64,000 nt of DNA. Origin: Betaproteobacteria bacterium. Its GTDB lineage: Bacteria > Pseudomonadota > Gammaproteobacteria > Burkholderiales > Casimicrobiaceae. Below are positions 9,280 through 18,494 of this stretch, in pieces. The notes under the pieces are model-generated. The model did no database searches and was not told the DNA's origin. It saw nothing but the letters and a program-made list of their open reading frames with translations. The stretch lies in contig JAAFJA010000008.1 in assembly GCA_013298765.1 (NCBI GenBank), positions 124,001-188,000 of the forward strand, given 5' to 3'. Made by a program: the position numbers and the translations under genes. How positions within the stretch are numbered: the stretch's first letter is position 1; each line of letters starts with the position of its first letter.

Positions 9280-9933
9280 ATGTCCAGCACTACTCATATG
9301 CATCGGGGTTCACGGGTCACTCTTCAGGCGATAGCGGCTTTCGCGTGGTTCGCCATGTCATGCGCTGCAACCGCGCTTGACGTAGAAGGCGTTCGCTTTG
9401 ATGAACAAATGAAGGTCGCCAACACCCAACTTCGCCTCAATGGCGCGGGGGTTCGCTACGCCGCAGGAAATCTAGTTCGCGCGTATGCGGCGGGTCTGTA
9501 TTTACCCACCAAGATCGCTCGCGCGAGCGAACTGCGCACGATACACGGCCCCAAGCGGATTCAGCTTGTGATGATGCGCGACATCAACGCCAATGATTTT
9601 GGGCGGGCAATGATGAAAGCCTTACGCGCCAACCTTTCTGTTGATGAGCAAATTCGTCACATCAACGGCATCACACAAATGGGCGGTATTTTCGGCGTCG
9701 TGCCGCAGATGAAGAAAGGCGAATCGATCACTATTGATTCGATTCCGGGTACTGGCGTCGTGATCTACGTAAACGGCAAGCGCACCAGCGAGGTAATCAG
9801 CGACGAAGCCTTTTTCGACGCGATGGCTCAGATCTGGATTGGCACGAACCCAGTCGAGCCGAGTTTGAAGCTGGCTCTGCTCGGGCAAACCGCGCCGAAA
9901 GAAGACGCATTCGACCGACTCGCGCGCTACTAA
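9280..9933 (+). CDS. Chalcone-isomerase-like secreted protein (paralog 1)
   Basis: 217 residues with a signal peptide of about 33 residues (ending SCAATA). The mature part starts LDVEGVRFDEQMKVANTQL and follows the chalcone-isomerase-like bacterial family: the GPKRIQLVMMRDINANDFG strand, NGITQMGGIFG, and PGTGVVIYVNGK. Bacterial members are periplasmic and have no demonstrated flavonoid chemistry; some bind fatty acids. A second copy at 16843 shares these motifs. Its 3' end overlaps the convergent amidase stop by 4 bases. Confidence 0.8.
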   Translation: MSSTTHMHRGSRVTLQAIAAFAWFAMSCAATALDVEGVRFDEQMKVANTQLRLNGAGVRYAAGNLVRAYAAGLYLPTKIARASELRTIHGPKRIQLVMMRDINANDFGRAMMKALRANLSVDEQIRHINGITQMGGIFGVVPQMKKGESITIDSIPGTGVVIYVNGKRTSEVISDEAFFDAMAQIWIGTNPVEPSLKLALLGQTAPKEDAFDRLARY

Positions 9934-11351
9934 CGTGCCTTCGTGGAGTTCCGTTCGCTAAACGGCAACTCCACCGCATGCACCAACTGCAACACCTCAC
10001 GCTCACAGCCAAATCGCCCAACGATTTGCATGCCCACGGGCAAGCCTGATTTCGTAAACGCCACTGGCGCGCTCGCTGCGGGGTGCGATGTCATGGTGAT
10101 GCGAAACGCGCTCTTCATCCAATCGAGATAGGTGTCGAGTTTTACGCCGTCTATCTCCATCGGGTATGGCGTGGTCACGTCGAACGGTTGCACTTGATTG
10201 ACCGGGCAGATCAGATACTCGTATTTCGTGAGGAAGCGGCGCATGCGTTCGAAGCACATCGATTGCTGTAGTTGCGCTTCTGAGATTTGCTCGGCGGTGA
10301 GTTTGAGCCCCTGCTCCACGTTCCACACCGCAGTGTCTTTCATGAGGTGCTTGTTCTTTTTGTAATGCGGCAAGAGCGAGCCCAGCAAGTGCAGCGCGCG
10401 CAGCACTTGAAATGCGTTATCCGCGATTGCGAGATCGGGTTCGGCTTCTTCAACGATGGCACCAAGCGCTTCGAAAAGCTTGATCGATTGATCGAGCGCT
10501 TCGCGCACTTCACGTTCAACGGGCAATCCGCCGAGCGTTGGCGAGTACGCGATCTTCACGCCTTTGAAATCACGGGCGAGCGATTCACGATACACGCCAG
10601 GATCGCCGCAGCAGCCCATCGTTACACGCGGATCATCTCCCGCCTGAACGGAAAGCAACCAACCCGCATCCTCAGCCGTGCGCGCGATCGGGCCGTGTAC
10701 ACCGAGCGTGCCCCAGTGATTGAGCGCGGGATACACCGGCACGCGGCCCGGCGAGGGGCGTAATCCGACGATGCCGCAGAAGTTCGCCGGATTTCTTAGG
10801 CTGCCTCCCATGTCGGAGCCATCCGCAAACGCGATCATCCCGGTGGCAGCCGCGACCGCTGCGCCGCCGCTGGAGCCGCCGCAGGTTTTCGTTAGATTCC
10901 ACGGGTTTTTTGTCGCGCCAAACAGCGTGTTGAAGGTTTGCGAACCGAGCGCGAATTCGGGCGTGTTGGTTTTGCCGATGATGGTTAAACCGTGCGCTCG
11001 AAAACGCTCCACCATCATCGTGTCGTAGTCGGGAATCCAGTCTTTCAGAATGGGCGAGCCCATCGTCGTGCGTAGGCCTTTGACCGGCTCCATGTCCTTG
11101 ATTGCGATCGGTAAGCCAGCCAACGGCGAAGTGGGCTCGCCTTTCGCACGACGTGCGTCCGTTGCACGCGCTTGCTCGTACGCGCCTTCGCGATCAAAGG
11201 TGATGATGGCATTCAAAGTTGGGTTGAGCCGATCAATTTGCGCGAAGGACGCATCGAGCAATTCCACGGCGGAGAGCTCACGGGCGACGAGTTTGCGCGA
11301 GAGCTCACGCACGCTTTCAAACACTAGATCTTGACTCACTTTATCCATCAC
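9930..11351 (-). CDS. Amidase (amidase-signature family)
   Basis: 473 residues with the full Ser-cisSer-Lys apparatus: lysine in LPIAIKDMEPVKG, the Gly/Ser-rich loop TCGGSSGGAAVAAAT, and GSDMGGSLRNPANFCG with the nucleophilic serine. No signal peptide is seen, so it is cytoplasmic. It hydrolyses an amide; the family is too broad to name the substrate. It lies downstream of a peptide-type binding protein on the same strand, separated by a gap of 112 bases holding two terminator-like dyads. Co-transcription is therefore doubtful. Confidence 0.85.
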   Translation of the reverse strand: MMDKVSQDLVFESVRELSRKLVARELSAVELLDASFAQIDRLNPTLNAIITFDREGAYEQARATDARRAKGEPTSPLAGLPIAIKDMEPVKGLRTTMGSPILKDWIPDYDTMMVERFRAHGLTIIGKTNTPEFALGSQTFNTLFGATKNPWNLTKTCGGSSGGAAVAAATGMIAFADGSDMGGSLRNPANFCGIVGLRPSPGRVPVYPALNHWGTLGVHGPIARTAEDAGWLLSVQAGDDPRVTMGCCGDPGVYRESLARDFKGVKIAYSPTLGGLPVEREVREALDQSIKLFEALGAIVEEAEPDLAIADNAFQVLRALHLLGSLLPHYKKNKHLMKDTAVWNVEQGLKLTAEQISEAQLQQSMCFERMRRFLTKYEYLICPVNQVQPFDVTTPYPMEIDGVKLDTYLDWMKSAFRITMTSHPAASAPVAFTKSGLPVGMQIVGRFGCEREVLQLVHAVELPFSERNSTKAR

Positions 11352-11361
11352 CCATCAAAAG

Positions 11362-11457
11362 GAAACGCCCAATTTAATTGGGCGTTTCTCATGTTTTTCT
11401 AATTATCGAAAAAAACTATTTTTATCCGCCTGCCCCGATTTAATTTGGGCAGGCGCT
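11362..11457. repeat. Paired GCCC-aatttaat-GGGC dyads (intergenic repeat family, copy 3)
   Basis: GAAACGCCCAATT-t-AATTGGGCGTTTC at 11362-11388 is a perfect 13-base inverted repeat. CGCCTGCCC..GGGCAGGCG at 11427-11455 has a 9-base stem and a loop containing GATTTAATTT. The two are 65 bases apart with an A+T-rich spacer. Read on the minus strand, both are followed by T-rich sequence and lie 3' of the binding-protein gene, so they can act as tandem terminators. Confidence 0.7.
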
Positions 11458-11463
11458 TAAATG

Positions 11464-13047
11464 TTAATTCTTAGCAATATTCCAATAAACATTTGCGCCC
11501 GACTTCACGATGCCCGAGATGTTTTTACGCACCGCTGCTGGGTTTTTGTATTCGCCAAGAATCGCATGGGTGCCCACTTGCATCGCGCGCACCTGAACCG
11601 CTTCGGCGACTCGCTTTTTATCTGCCTCAGTCTCAGAGCGCGCGTATTGGTCGCGCAGTTTCTCTAGCTCATCGTCTTTCGACCAACCAGCCCATGCGCG
11701 ATCACCCGCACCCGAAAGCGGCGCACTGGTGAGCGGGTTCATGATGTCAGCGCCAACCCAGGCGGTGAGGAAAATGTTCCAGCCGCCTTGATCGGCAGGA
11801 TCTTTCTTCGCGCGCCGCGCCACTAGCGTGCCCCAATCCATCGTGATCAGATCAACTTTGAAACCAGCTTGACGTAGCAGTTGCGTCGCAACGAGCGGCA
11901 GCTTGTGGATCGATTGCAAATCGGTAGGACGCATGATGACAATCGGCTTTCCGTCGTAGCCGCTTTCTTTAAGCAACTGCTGCGCTTTTGACATATTGCC
12001 GTTGACCATGAACTCGCTGCCCTTCGGCGACGAGAGCGGCGTGCCGCACGGATAGACGCTCGGGCAGGTGAAGAACATGCCTTCGTTTTCCGGGCCTACC
12101 TGCGCGCGCAAAAACGCGTTTTGATTCATCGCCCACATCGCCGCTTCGCGCACCTTCGGATTGTTAAACGGCGGCACGACATGGTTAAAGCGAAGAACGT
12201 ATTGGAAGTTCACCGTACCCATATCCACCACGCTCACACGAGCGTCTTTGCGAAGCGCGGGGTACTGCTCAAACGCCGGTTGCTCGATCATGTCGATCTC
12301 GCCAGCTAGGAGCGCATTAAGCTGAGTTTGCGCGTCTTTGAGTGCGAGCCACTCCACACGATCCACTTTCACGACCTTTCCGCCGGTGGTGCCATTCGGC
12401 GGTTCACTGCGCGGTACATATTTCGGATTCTTCACGTACACCGCCTGCACGCCAGGCTTGTACTCATCCTTTTTCAAAATGAACGGCCCGGAACCCGTGT
12501 TGTCATCGATCACTTTGAACGGATCGGTTTCCGCCACTCGCTTTGGCATGATGAACGGCACATTCGACGAAGGCTTTCCAAGCGCGTCCAAAACGATACC
12601 GGTCGGCTCTTTCAAAATGATGCGAAACGATTTCGCATCCGGCGAATCCATGCGATCCACGAAGGTCATGAGCTTTTGGCCGAAGACGTCACGCGCGCCC
12701 CAGCGCTTGAGTGATGCCACAACATCCTCGCCCGTCACCGGTTTGCCGTCATGGAATTCGAGTTTGTCGCGCAGCATGAAGGTGTAGGTTTTCTTATCCG
12801 TGCTCACCGTCCACTTATCGACCATTTGCGGCTTGATCGCGCCCTTCTCGTCGGTGCCGAAAAGGGTGTCGTACACCATGTAGCCATGGTTGCGCGTGAT
12901 GTAGGCCGTTACGTTGAACGGATCAAGGTTGGCCGGGAACGCGTGCGGCGCAACCTTGAGCACCTTTTGTTGTGCAAACGCAGCGGTTGAGCCAATAGCC
13001 GTCAGCGCAACGGCTAAAAACGCTGCTACTAGTTTTGAATGTTTCAT
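11464..13047 (-). CDS. ABC transporter substrate-binding protein, family 5 (peptide/nickel type)
   Basis: 527 residues from the ATG at 13047, with GAGAGG just upstream; the longer frame to 13134 has no signal character. A signal peptide covers 1-25 (ending AAFAQQ). Family 5 features include the N-terminal DTLFGTDEKGAIKPQMVDKW and KTYTFMLRDKLEFHDGKPVTGEDVVASLKRW segments. It binds oligopeptides, glutathione-like compounds or similar solutes in the periplasm. No DppBCDF-type permease or ATPase is adjacent. The downstream amidase could process an imported amide, but this is only contextual. Confidence 0.85.
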   Translation of the reverse strand: MKHSKLVAAFLAVALTAIGSTAAFAQQKVLKVAPHAFPANLDPFNVTAYITRNHGYMVYDTLFGTDEKGAIKPQMVDKWTVSTDKKTYTFMLRDKLEFHDGKPVTGEDVVASLKRWGARDVFGQKLMTFVDRMDSPDAKSFRIILKEPTGIVLDALGKPSSNVPFIMPKRVAETDPFKVIDDNTGSGPFILKKDEYKPGVQAVYVKNPKYVPRSEPPNGTTGGKVVKVDRVEWLALKDAQTQLNALLAGEIDMIEQPAFEQYPALRKDARVSVVDMGTVNFQYVLRFNHVVPPFNNPKVREAAMWAMNQNAFLRAQVGPENEGMFFTCPSVYPCGTPLSSPKGSEFMVNGNMSKAQQLLKESGYDGKPIVIMRPTDLQSIHKLPLVATQLLRQAGFKVDLITMDWGTLVARRAKKDPADQGGWNIFLTAWVGADIMNPLTSAPLSGAGDRAWAGWSKDDELEKLRDQYARSETEADKKRVAEAVQVRAMQVGTHAILGEYKNPAAVRKNISGIVKSGANVYWNIAKN

Positions 13048-13263
13048 CAATCGCCTCTCAATTTGAGTGAATTTGCGCGTCAGGAAGTCAGGTTCGGCCA
13101 GGAATTCCGCAGCCTGCCGACGTCCGCTCGTCATCTACTGCCAATCGTAGCGCAAGCAAACGCATGCGTCGCGGTATGGAAACGCTACACGGCACTTTTC
13201 GTATTTCCCATGCATGCGCCGACTCCGCAACTGCGGCTCACGTACCGCGTTCATCCAGACGGA

Positions 13264-13749
13264 TTAGTTTTTCGCGCGGCCCGCTTTATCGAGCCCGTCC
13301 ACTTTATCGCCCGCTTTGATGCCGCGCTCCTTAAACCAGCCTTGCTTCATCTCAACGGCGTACATCGCAGGCCCTTTGGAAGGGTGCGTACTCTCATCTT
13401 GGGGCTTCATATCGGCGATATTCAGAATCACGCCCTTGGCATCGAGGTAGGCGATAGAGAGCGGGATGAAGGTATTCTTCATCCAGAACCCGAGCTGCTC
13501 GCTCTGCGGGAAAACAAAAAGCATGCCGCTATCGGGCGCGAGAGAGAACCGATTCATCAAGCCCACAGTACGCGAATTGGCGTCGGCCGCTACTTCTGCC
13601 TTGAGTTTATGTGCGCCGATTTTGAGCTCGACCACTGGCAAGTTTTTGTTTACGGGCACGTTTTGCGCGACCGCCGTCTGTGCCGTTATCGTCATCGCAA
13701 ACGCAGCCGCCGAGAGCAGCAGGGCTTGAATCCAAAAACGTCGCTTCAT
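13264..13749 (-). CDS. DUF192 family periplasmic protein
   Basis: 161 residues with a signal peptide (about 1-28, ending AVAQN). The DUF192 core is clear: the LKIGAHKLKAEVAADANSRT strand, GLMNRFSLAPDSGMLFVFP, and FWMKNTFIPLSIAYLDAKG. The function of the family is not established. Its start overlaps the stop of the MFS gene upstream by 4 bases, so the two are probably translationally coupled. Confidence 0.85.
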   Translation of the reverse strand: MKRRFWIQALLLSAAAFAMTITAQTAVAQNVPVNKNLPVVELKIGAHKLKAEVAADANSRTVGLMNRFSLAPDSGMLFVFPQSEQLGFWMKNTFIPLSIAYLDAKGVILNIADMKPQDESTHPSKGPAMYAVEMKQGWFKERGIKAGDKVDGLDKAGRAKN

Positions 13750-15050
13750 AGACTTCCTTCGTTGTTGACTTGAGCGCTCGCGTCCGGCGCACCAGGCATC
13801 GCTCCGTTACCGTAAATTTTCAAATAGGTTCGCCAGATTGCGAAACCGATCGCGGGCGTGACCGCCATTACAACAGCAAAGCCCAGCAAGCTTTTTTGCG
13901 CGGGCGCGACGATGACTGCAGTAACCACAGCCATCATTGCCACATGACACGACGACTGAAGCGCAGACACGCTGCCGCGCGCCCATGCGAACGCATCCAG
14001 CAGCGCAACCGTGATCGGTGGAGTGATGAAGGCCATGCCAAACGCGTAAACGAAAAACGGGAAGACGTGCACCCAAACGTTCGGCGTAACCCAAACGCTG
14101 ACAATCAGATTGAGCACTGCCGCACAGGCGATCACGGCAAATCCAATCGAAATCTGCTTCGCCATCGAAATTCGACCGGCCATGCGCCCCGAAAGGAACG
14201 CAGCGAGCGTAATTCCTGCAATGCCCGGCACAAATAGCACCCAAAAGTCTTTTGTACTGAGCTGCATGTGATTGATCACAAAGGCGGGAGCGCCCGCGAT
14301 GTAGATGAAAAAACCCATGAAATTAATCCCCGGAATCGCCGCGAGCAATTGGAAGCGCGCGTTAAAGAAGATACTGCTATAGGTTTTAACCAAAGGCCCA
14401 ATCGAAAGCGGGAGGCGCTTCGATTTTGGATGCGACTCGGGAAGGCTGATTTTTGCCCAGAATGCGAGCGTCAGCGCGAAGCTTGCAAGAAACCAAAAGA
14501 TGGATGACCAATGCAAATGCGCCACCAGCCAACCACCCAAAATTGGCGCAACGATTGGGGCAATCGCAAAAAGCATTTGAATCCGTGAGAGCTGACGTTG
14601 CGCTTCTGGGCCATCGAACAAGTCGCGCACCACCGCTCGCCCAACGACAAAACCAGCGCCCGCGAACATTCCTTGCAATAGCCGAAACGCGAGTAGGCCG
14701 GTGATCGAGCCCGCAAGAGCACAACCAATCGAGCCAACGGCGTGCATGAGCAGCGTGCCGACGATCACGGGCTTTCTGCCAATCGCGTCGCTCACCGCGC
14801 CGTGAAAAAGCGTGAACAGAGCGAAGCCCACGAAGTAAAGCGTAAGCGAAAGCTGCATCTGAACTTCGGTGGCCGGAAGCGCCGCCTGCATCGTGGGGAA
14901 GGCAGGTAAATACGTGTCAATCGAGAACGGCCCGAGCATCGTCAAAGATGCGAGGAGAACGGTGAGTTTTGCTTTGCGCCGCTTATCGACTGTGAGCGCT
15001 TTTTTTTCGGCGTCAACGGCTGCTTGCGAGGCTTGGTGAGATGACTCCAT
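13746..15050 (-). CDS. Bcr/CflA-family multidrug efflux MFS transporter
   Basis: 434 residues from the ATG at 15050; an upstream extension to 15140 would overlap the cysB-type gene and looks non-coding. About 12 membrane segments are seen. The first loop motif FHGAVSDAIGRKPVIVGTLL is the DHA1 motif A, and GPFSIDTYLPAFPTMQAAL at the first helix is characteristic of Bcr/CflA proteins. It exports drugs such as bicyclomycin or chloramphenicol, or sulfur compounds such as cysteine, in known relatives. It follows a CysB-type gene by 13 bases, which favours a link to sulfur metabolism. Confidence 0.85.
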   Translation of the reverse strand: MESSHQASQAAVDAEKKALTVDKRRKAKLTVLLASLTMLGPFSIDTYLPAFPTMQAALPATEVQMQLSLTLYFVGFALFTLFHGAVSDAIGRKPVIVGTLLMHAVGSIGCALAGSITGLLAFRLLQGMFAGAGFVVGRAVVRDLFDGPEAQRQLSRIQMLFAIAPIVAPILGGWLVAHLHWSSIFWFLASFALTLAFWAKISLPESHPKSKRLPLSIGPLVKTYSSIFFNARFQLLAAIPGINFMGFFIYIAGAPAFVINHMQLSTKDFWVLFVPGIAGITLAAFLSGRMAGRISMAKQISIGFAVIACAAVLNLIVSVWVTPNVWVHVFPFFVYAFGMAFITPPITVALLDAFAWARGSVSALQSSCHVAMMAVVTAVIVAPAQKSLLGFAVVMAVTPAIGFAIWRTYLKIYGNGAMPGAPDASAQVNNEGSL

Positions 15051-15063
15051 CGGTGGTTCTCGG

Positions 15064-15987
15064 CTACTTCCCAAACACGGCCTCTTCGATCTCACGACGC
15101 TTGAGCGAAGGTGCGAAAAGCACAATGAAGTCGTAGGCAAATCGACGCAAAAAAGCGCCCTTACGCAAGCCTACACGGGTAACCGACGCCGCAAACAAGT
15201 GCGACGCATCAATACGCTTCAGATCGGCATCAAGCTTCGGTTCATACGCCATTTCAGCCAAGATTCCGACGCCCACGTTAAGCCGCACGTAGGTTTTGAT
15301 CACATCAGAATCGAGCGCGGTTAAAGCCACATTCGGCGCTACCCCCGCGCTCGCAAACGCGCGGTCAATCTGCGAGCGCCCGGTGAAGGAATTGTCGTAA
15401 GTAATCAGCGGATACTTCGAAAGCGATTCGATCGAGAGCACTTTTTCTTTAGCAAGCGGATGCTTTGGTGGCGCAATGACGCAGCGGTTCCAGCGATAGC
15501 ACGGAAGCGTTACCAAGAGTGGCTCCTGCGCGAGCGCCTCGGTCGCCACTGCGATATCGGCCTCGCTGCTCGCCACCCAATCTGCGCACTGCTTGGGATT
15601 GCCTTGCTTGAGCTTCAATTTCACGTCCGGGTACTTCGCGCCAAACTGCATGATGACACGTGGCAGCACGTAGCGCGCCTGGGTGTGCGTGGTTGCAATG
15701 GTGAGCACACCCGCTTTCGCGTTGGTCATGTCTGAGGCGAGCGCTTTGAGGCTTTGGGCATCGGCGTTGAGGCGTTTCGCAATGGCATAAGCCTCCTCGC
15801 CCGCGCGTGTAAGGCCGGTAAGTCGCTTTCCGCGCCGCTCGAAAATCTGAACACCAAGTTCACCTTCGAGCGCTTTGATGTGTTTACTGACGACCGGTTG
15901 CGCGGTGTAGGAAGCGACCGCGGCCTCGGAAACGCTGTAGCCGTTGTCGACGATCGCGCAGAGGTACTTAATCTGTAGAAGGTTCAT
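15064..15987 (-). CDS. cysB: CysB-type LysR transcriptional regulator
   Basis: 307 residues. The N-terminal winged helix-turn-helix spans about 1-60 (LLQIKYLCAIVDNGYSVSEA, AQPVVSKHIKALEGELG, FERRGKRL). The effector domain carries the CysB-type ligand motifs TTHTQARYVLP, LKQGNPKQ and LITYDNSFTGR. CysB activates sulfate assimilation genes with O-acetylserine/N-acetylserine as coinducer. The next genes on the same strand are the Bcr/CflA exporter and DUF192, giving a likely three-gene transcript. The regulator of a sulfur-starvation branch (Cbl-like) is the alternative. Confidence 0.87.
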   Translation of the reverse strand: MNLLQIKYLCAIVDNGYSVSEAAVASYTAQPVVSKHIKALEGELGVQIFERRGKRLTGLTRAGEEAYAIAKRLNADAQSLKALASDMTNAKAGVLTIATTHTQARYVLPRVIMQFGAKYPDVKLKLKQGNPKQCADWVASSEADIAVATEALAQEPLLVTLPCYRWNRCVIAPPKHPLAKEKVLSIESLSKYPLITYDNSFTGRSQIDRAFASAGVAPNVALTALDSDVIKTYVRLNVGVGILAEMAYEPKLDADLKRIDASHLFAASVTRVGLRKGAFLRRFAYDFIVLFAPSLKRREIEEAVFGK

Positions 15988-16083
15988 GAGTGATTCGTCG
16001 CAAGCGACGCGTCATGGCGTATGGCGATGCCGATTACCAGCCACACTCCGAATCGCCATATACGAAGTTAGAATACGCTTATT

Positions 16084-16710
16084 ATGCAGCGCTTTCATAT
16101 TCATCCCGACAACCCACAGCCGCGATTGATCAAACAAGCGGCACAGATGCTGCGCGCTGGCGCCGTGATGGCTTACCCGACCGATAGCTCGTATGCGCTG
16201 GGCTGTCACCTTGGCGACGCTGAGGCGTTGCGAACGCTGCGCCGACTTCGCGGTGTAGATGACAAACATCACCTCACTCTGGTCTGCGCGGATTTGAGCG
16301 AGCTCGGAAAATATGCGCGAGTGGATAACTTCGCCTTCAAAATTTTGAAGCAAGGTACGCCCGGGCCGTACACGTTCATTCTTGAGGGCACCCGCGAGGT
16401 ACCGAAGCGACTCTTGCACCCGAAGCGCGCCACAATCGGGTTGCGCGTGCCGGATCACCCTGTTGTGCAGGCACTGCTCGTTGAATTGGGCGAGCCCATT
16501 CTTTCGACAACCTTGATCCCACCGGGCGAGGAACATCCGCTTAACGATCCCGAGCAAATTGAATCTAGGTTTGGCAAACATCTTGCGTTATTGATCGACG
16601 CTGGGACTGCGCCGGAAGCTGCAACAACGGTGGTGAATCTAAGCGAGGGCGGCGCGGAAGTGATTCGACGCGGTAACGGATCACTTTCTCGGCTGGGGCT
16701 CGCTGATTAG
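16084..16710 (+). CDS. YciO/TsaC/Sua5-family protein (L-threonylcarbamoyladenylate synthase-like)
   Basis: 208 residues covering one YrdC-type domain: AGAVMAYPTDSSYALGCHLGD at the nucleotide pocket, RRLRGVDDKHHLTLVCADLSELGKYA, then TPGPYTFILEGTREVPKR and RVPDHPVV. The N-terminal HPDNPQPRLIKQAA segment and lack of a C-terminal Sua5 domain point to the YciO branch rather than TsaC itself. TsaC makes threonylcarbamoyl-AMP for tRNA t6A; YciO's cellular role is less settled. Confidence 0.85.
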   Translation: MQRFHIHPDNPQPRLIKQAAQMLRAGAVMAYPTDSSYALGCHLGDAEALRTLRRLRGVDDKHHLTLVCADLSELGKYARVDNFAFKILKQGTPGPYTFILEGTREVPKRLLHPKRATIGLRVPDHPVVQALLVELGEPILSTTLIPPGEEHPLNDPEQIESRFGKHLALLIDAGTAPEAATTVVNLSEGGAEVIRRGNGSLSRLGLAD

Positions 16711-16842
16711 TTGCACACTATTTCGGGACAAAAATCGCAGGATTTAGTGCAGTGCGGTACTCTGTGACCAAAATATTTACTAAGCTTTCGCGCAACTAAC
16801 GAGCCTAGACTCGACTCAAAAATGACCTCGGAGGAGTATTCA

Positions 16843-17496
16843 ATGATTAAGCAACCATCGAATCATAAGCCCCGTTCTTATAGGGCACTCGCGCTTTCTG
16901 CGCTTATCTCGACTTTACTTACTTTCAACGTTTACGCGATTGATGTGGCGGGCGTAAAGGTAGATGACCGTATCCGCGTCGCCAATACTGATCTGCAGCT
17001 TAACGGCTCTGGTATTCGCTATGCCGCCGCAGGGCTGGTTCGCGTGTATGTGCTGTCCCTCTACCTGCCGCAAAAGCGCACTACGCCTGTCGAAATCGGC
17101 GCCCTGCGCGGCCCGAAGAGAATCCACATCAACCTGTTGCGCGAAATCAATTCGAATGACTTTTCGAAGGGGCTGCGCGACGGGATGAAAAATAATCTAT
17201 CGCAGGCCGACCAGCAGAAGCACTTCGACGGGCTATTGCGGCTAGGCAATATTTTTGGCCAGATCCCAGTGCTTAAAAAAGGCGAAACCATCTCGGTTGA
17301 ACAATTGCCCGGCACCGGCACAGTGATTCTGGTCAACGGCAAGCGCGTAGGCGAGGTCTTCCCGGATGAGGGTTTCTTCAATGCGCTCTTGCAAATCTGG
17401 GTCGGCCCGAAACCGATTGACGAGTCACTCAAACCCGTCTTACTCGGTACCAGAGAAAGCAACGACAATACACGTCGAGACGAGAATCGTTTCTAA
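16843..17496 (+). CDS. Chalcone-isomerase-like secreted protein (paralog 2)
   Basis: 217 residues from the ATG at 16843, selected because GGAGGA lies at 16831-16836. The signal peptide runs to about residue 32 (ending NVYA). The mature chain starts IDVAGVKVDDRIRVANTDL and keeps all conserved segments of paralog 1: GPKRIHINLLREINSNDFSK, LLRLGNIFGQIP, PGTGTVILVNGKRVGEVFPD. The two copies are about 7 kb apart and clearly diverged. A strong terminator follows. Enzymatic activity is not implied by the family name. Confidence 0.8.
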   Translation: MIKQPSNHKPRSYRALALSALISTLLTFNVYAIDVAGVKVDDRIRVANTDLQLNGSGIRYAAAGLVRVYVLSLYLPQKRTTPVEIGALRGPKRIHINLLREINSNDFSKGLRDGMKNNLSQADQQKHFDGLLRLGNIFGQIPVLKKGETISVEQLPGTGTVILVNGKRVGEVFPDEGFFNALLQIWVGPKPIDESLKPVLLGTRESNDNTRRDENRF

Positions 17497-17530
17497 AACA
17501 AGATGCGCCTTTGCAGCGCTAGTTCAACAA

Positions 17531-17559
17531 AAAAGCCGGTTCACGCCGGCTTTTCTTTT
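17531..17559 (+). terminator. Rho-independent terminator after chalcone-isomerase-like paralog 2
   Basis: AAAGCCGG-ttcacg-CCGGCTTTTCTTTT: a stem of 5 G+C pairs extended by A-T pairs, plus a T run. It lies between convergent genes and can serve both strands. Confidence 0.85.
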
Positions 17560-18395
17560 CAGTGAAACGGCCCCTCACGCATCCATTTTGTGGCGACGTA
17601 TTTTTCGCCAAGCGTGACAGGGGTTCCGCCATGAAGCGTTTTGGTGTCGGGGTGCGGTCGGTCATAGCTGAAAAACACCGCTGAACCCTTAATCGGCGCG
17701 ACTTCAAGCCCGATATCGGGGAACACCGTGGAGCCGCCCCGCTCCGGTGTGCGCAGATACATGACGATCGTGCCTACTCGCTGCCCACCGCGCTGCAAGA
17801 TTTTGGGCGTTCCAGGCTGCGCTGGATCAAAGTAGTCGTAGTGCGGCACATACTGCGCGCCGTGTTTGTAGCGGAGCACTTGAAGGCCCTCACCGTGTTC
17901 GTAAGGCCAGTTAACTAGTTCGGCAAGTCGGCGTTCAATGCGTTCGCAAAGCGGGTTTTCGCCCCGAACAAAGAACATCCCATCACTTGTACGGGCAGGG
18001 TTGACCTCATCGCCGCCAGTTTGGTTATCCACCGTGAGCGAGCGTGAAAGCTTGGGCTGTGCGAGCAAAATCAGCTCGTCACACTCATCGTGAGACAGAA
18101 CGTTGCCGAACACAACCACACGCGGGTGCTTCACAACCGTCCACACATCGATGCGACGGTCTGAGGTTTGGATGGAGACGGGGGATTGCGCAATCGACGG
18201 CTCAGGCACCGCTTTTGTGGCGGCAGGCAGCGAAGGTTGCGCACGCAATTCTTTGCCAAGCGCCTCGGCGATTGCCAGCCGCGCCATTTCCTGCGACCAC
18301 CCCGATTGCAGCATCGAGGTTGTGAGGCTCTCAGGCGAGTGCCCGCGCGCGAGGCACTCGTTCAACCATTTCATTAAGTTCGCGTCGATTTGCAT
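17559..18395 (-). CDS. 2OG-Fe(II) oxygenase, prolyl 4-hydroxylase-like
   Basis: 278 residues from the ATG at 18395; the open frame extends to 18461 but the extra residues are basic and unlike the family. The catalytic domain is about residues 90-278. The iron ligands are H-x-D in VPHYDYFDP and the distal histidine in LHGGTPV. The 2-oxoglutarate-binding lysine lies in EKYVATKWMREG. GTIVMYLRTPERGGSTVFPD is typical of the P4Hc domain. It should hydroxylate proline on a protein or peptide. The N-terminal 80 residues hold a UBA-like helical segment (WLNECLARGHSPESLTTSML). Confidence 0.85.
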   Translation of the reverse strand: MQIDANLMKWLNECLARGHSPESLTTSMLQSGWSQEMARLAIAEALGKELRAQPSLPAATKAVPEPSIAQSPVSIQTSDRRIDVWTVVKHPRVVVFGNVLSHDECDELILLAQPKLSRSLTVDNQTGGDEVNPARTSDGMFFVRGENPLCERIERRLAELVNWPYEHGEGLQVLRYKHGAQYVPHYDYFDPAQPGTPKILQRGGQRVGTIVMYLRTPERGGSTVFPDIGLEVAPIKGSAVFFSYDRPHPDTKTLHGGTPVTLGEKYVATKWMREGPFH

Positions 18396-18494
18396 ATTTA
18401 CAGCGAGGTTACGTATTCGGCCTGATCGACGGCGTCGCGCGTTCCCAGTGCTGCACTTCAAGCCAGACGCATCTCGCGCGACAACGTCTCCCCG

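Noticed and set aside
13039-13773. 244-residue plus-strand frame
   Set aside because: It is antisense to the DUF192 gene and crosses its promoter region; composition is atypical.
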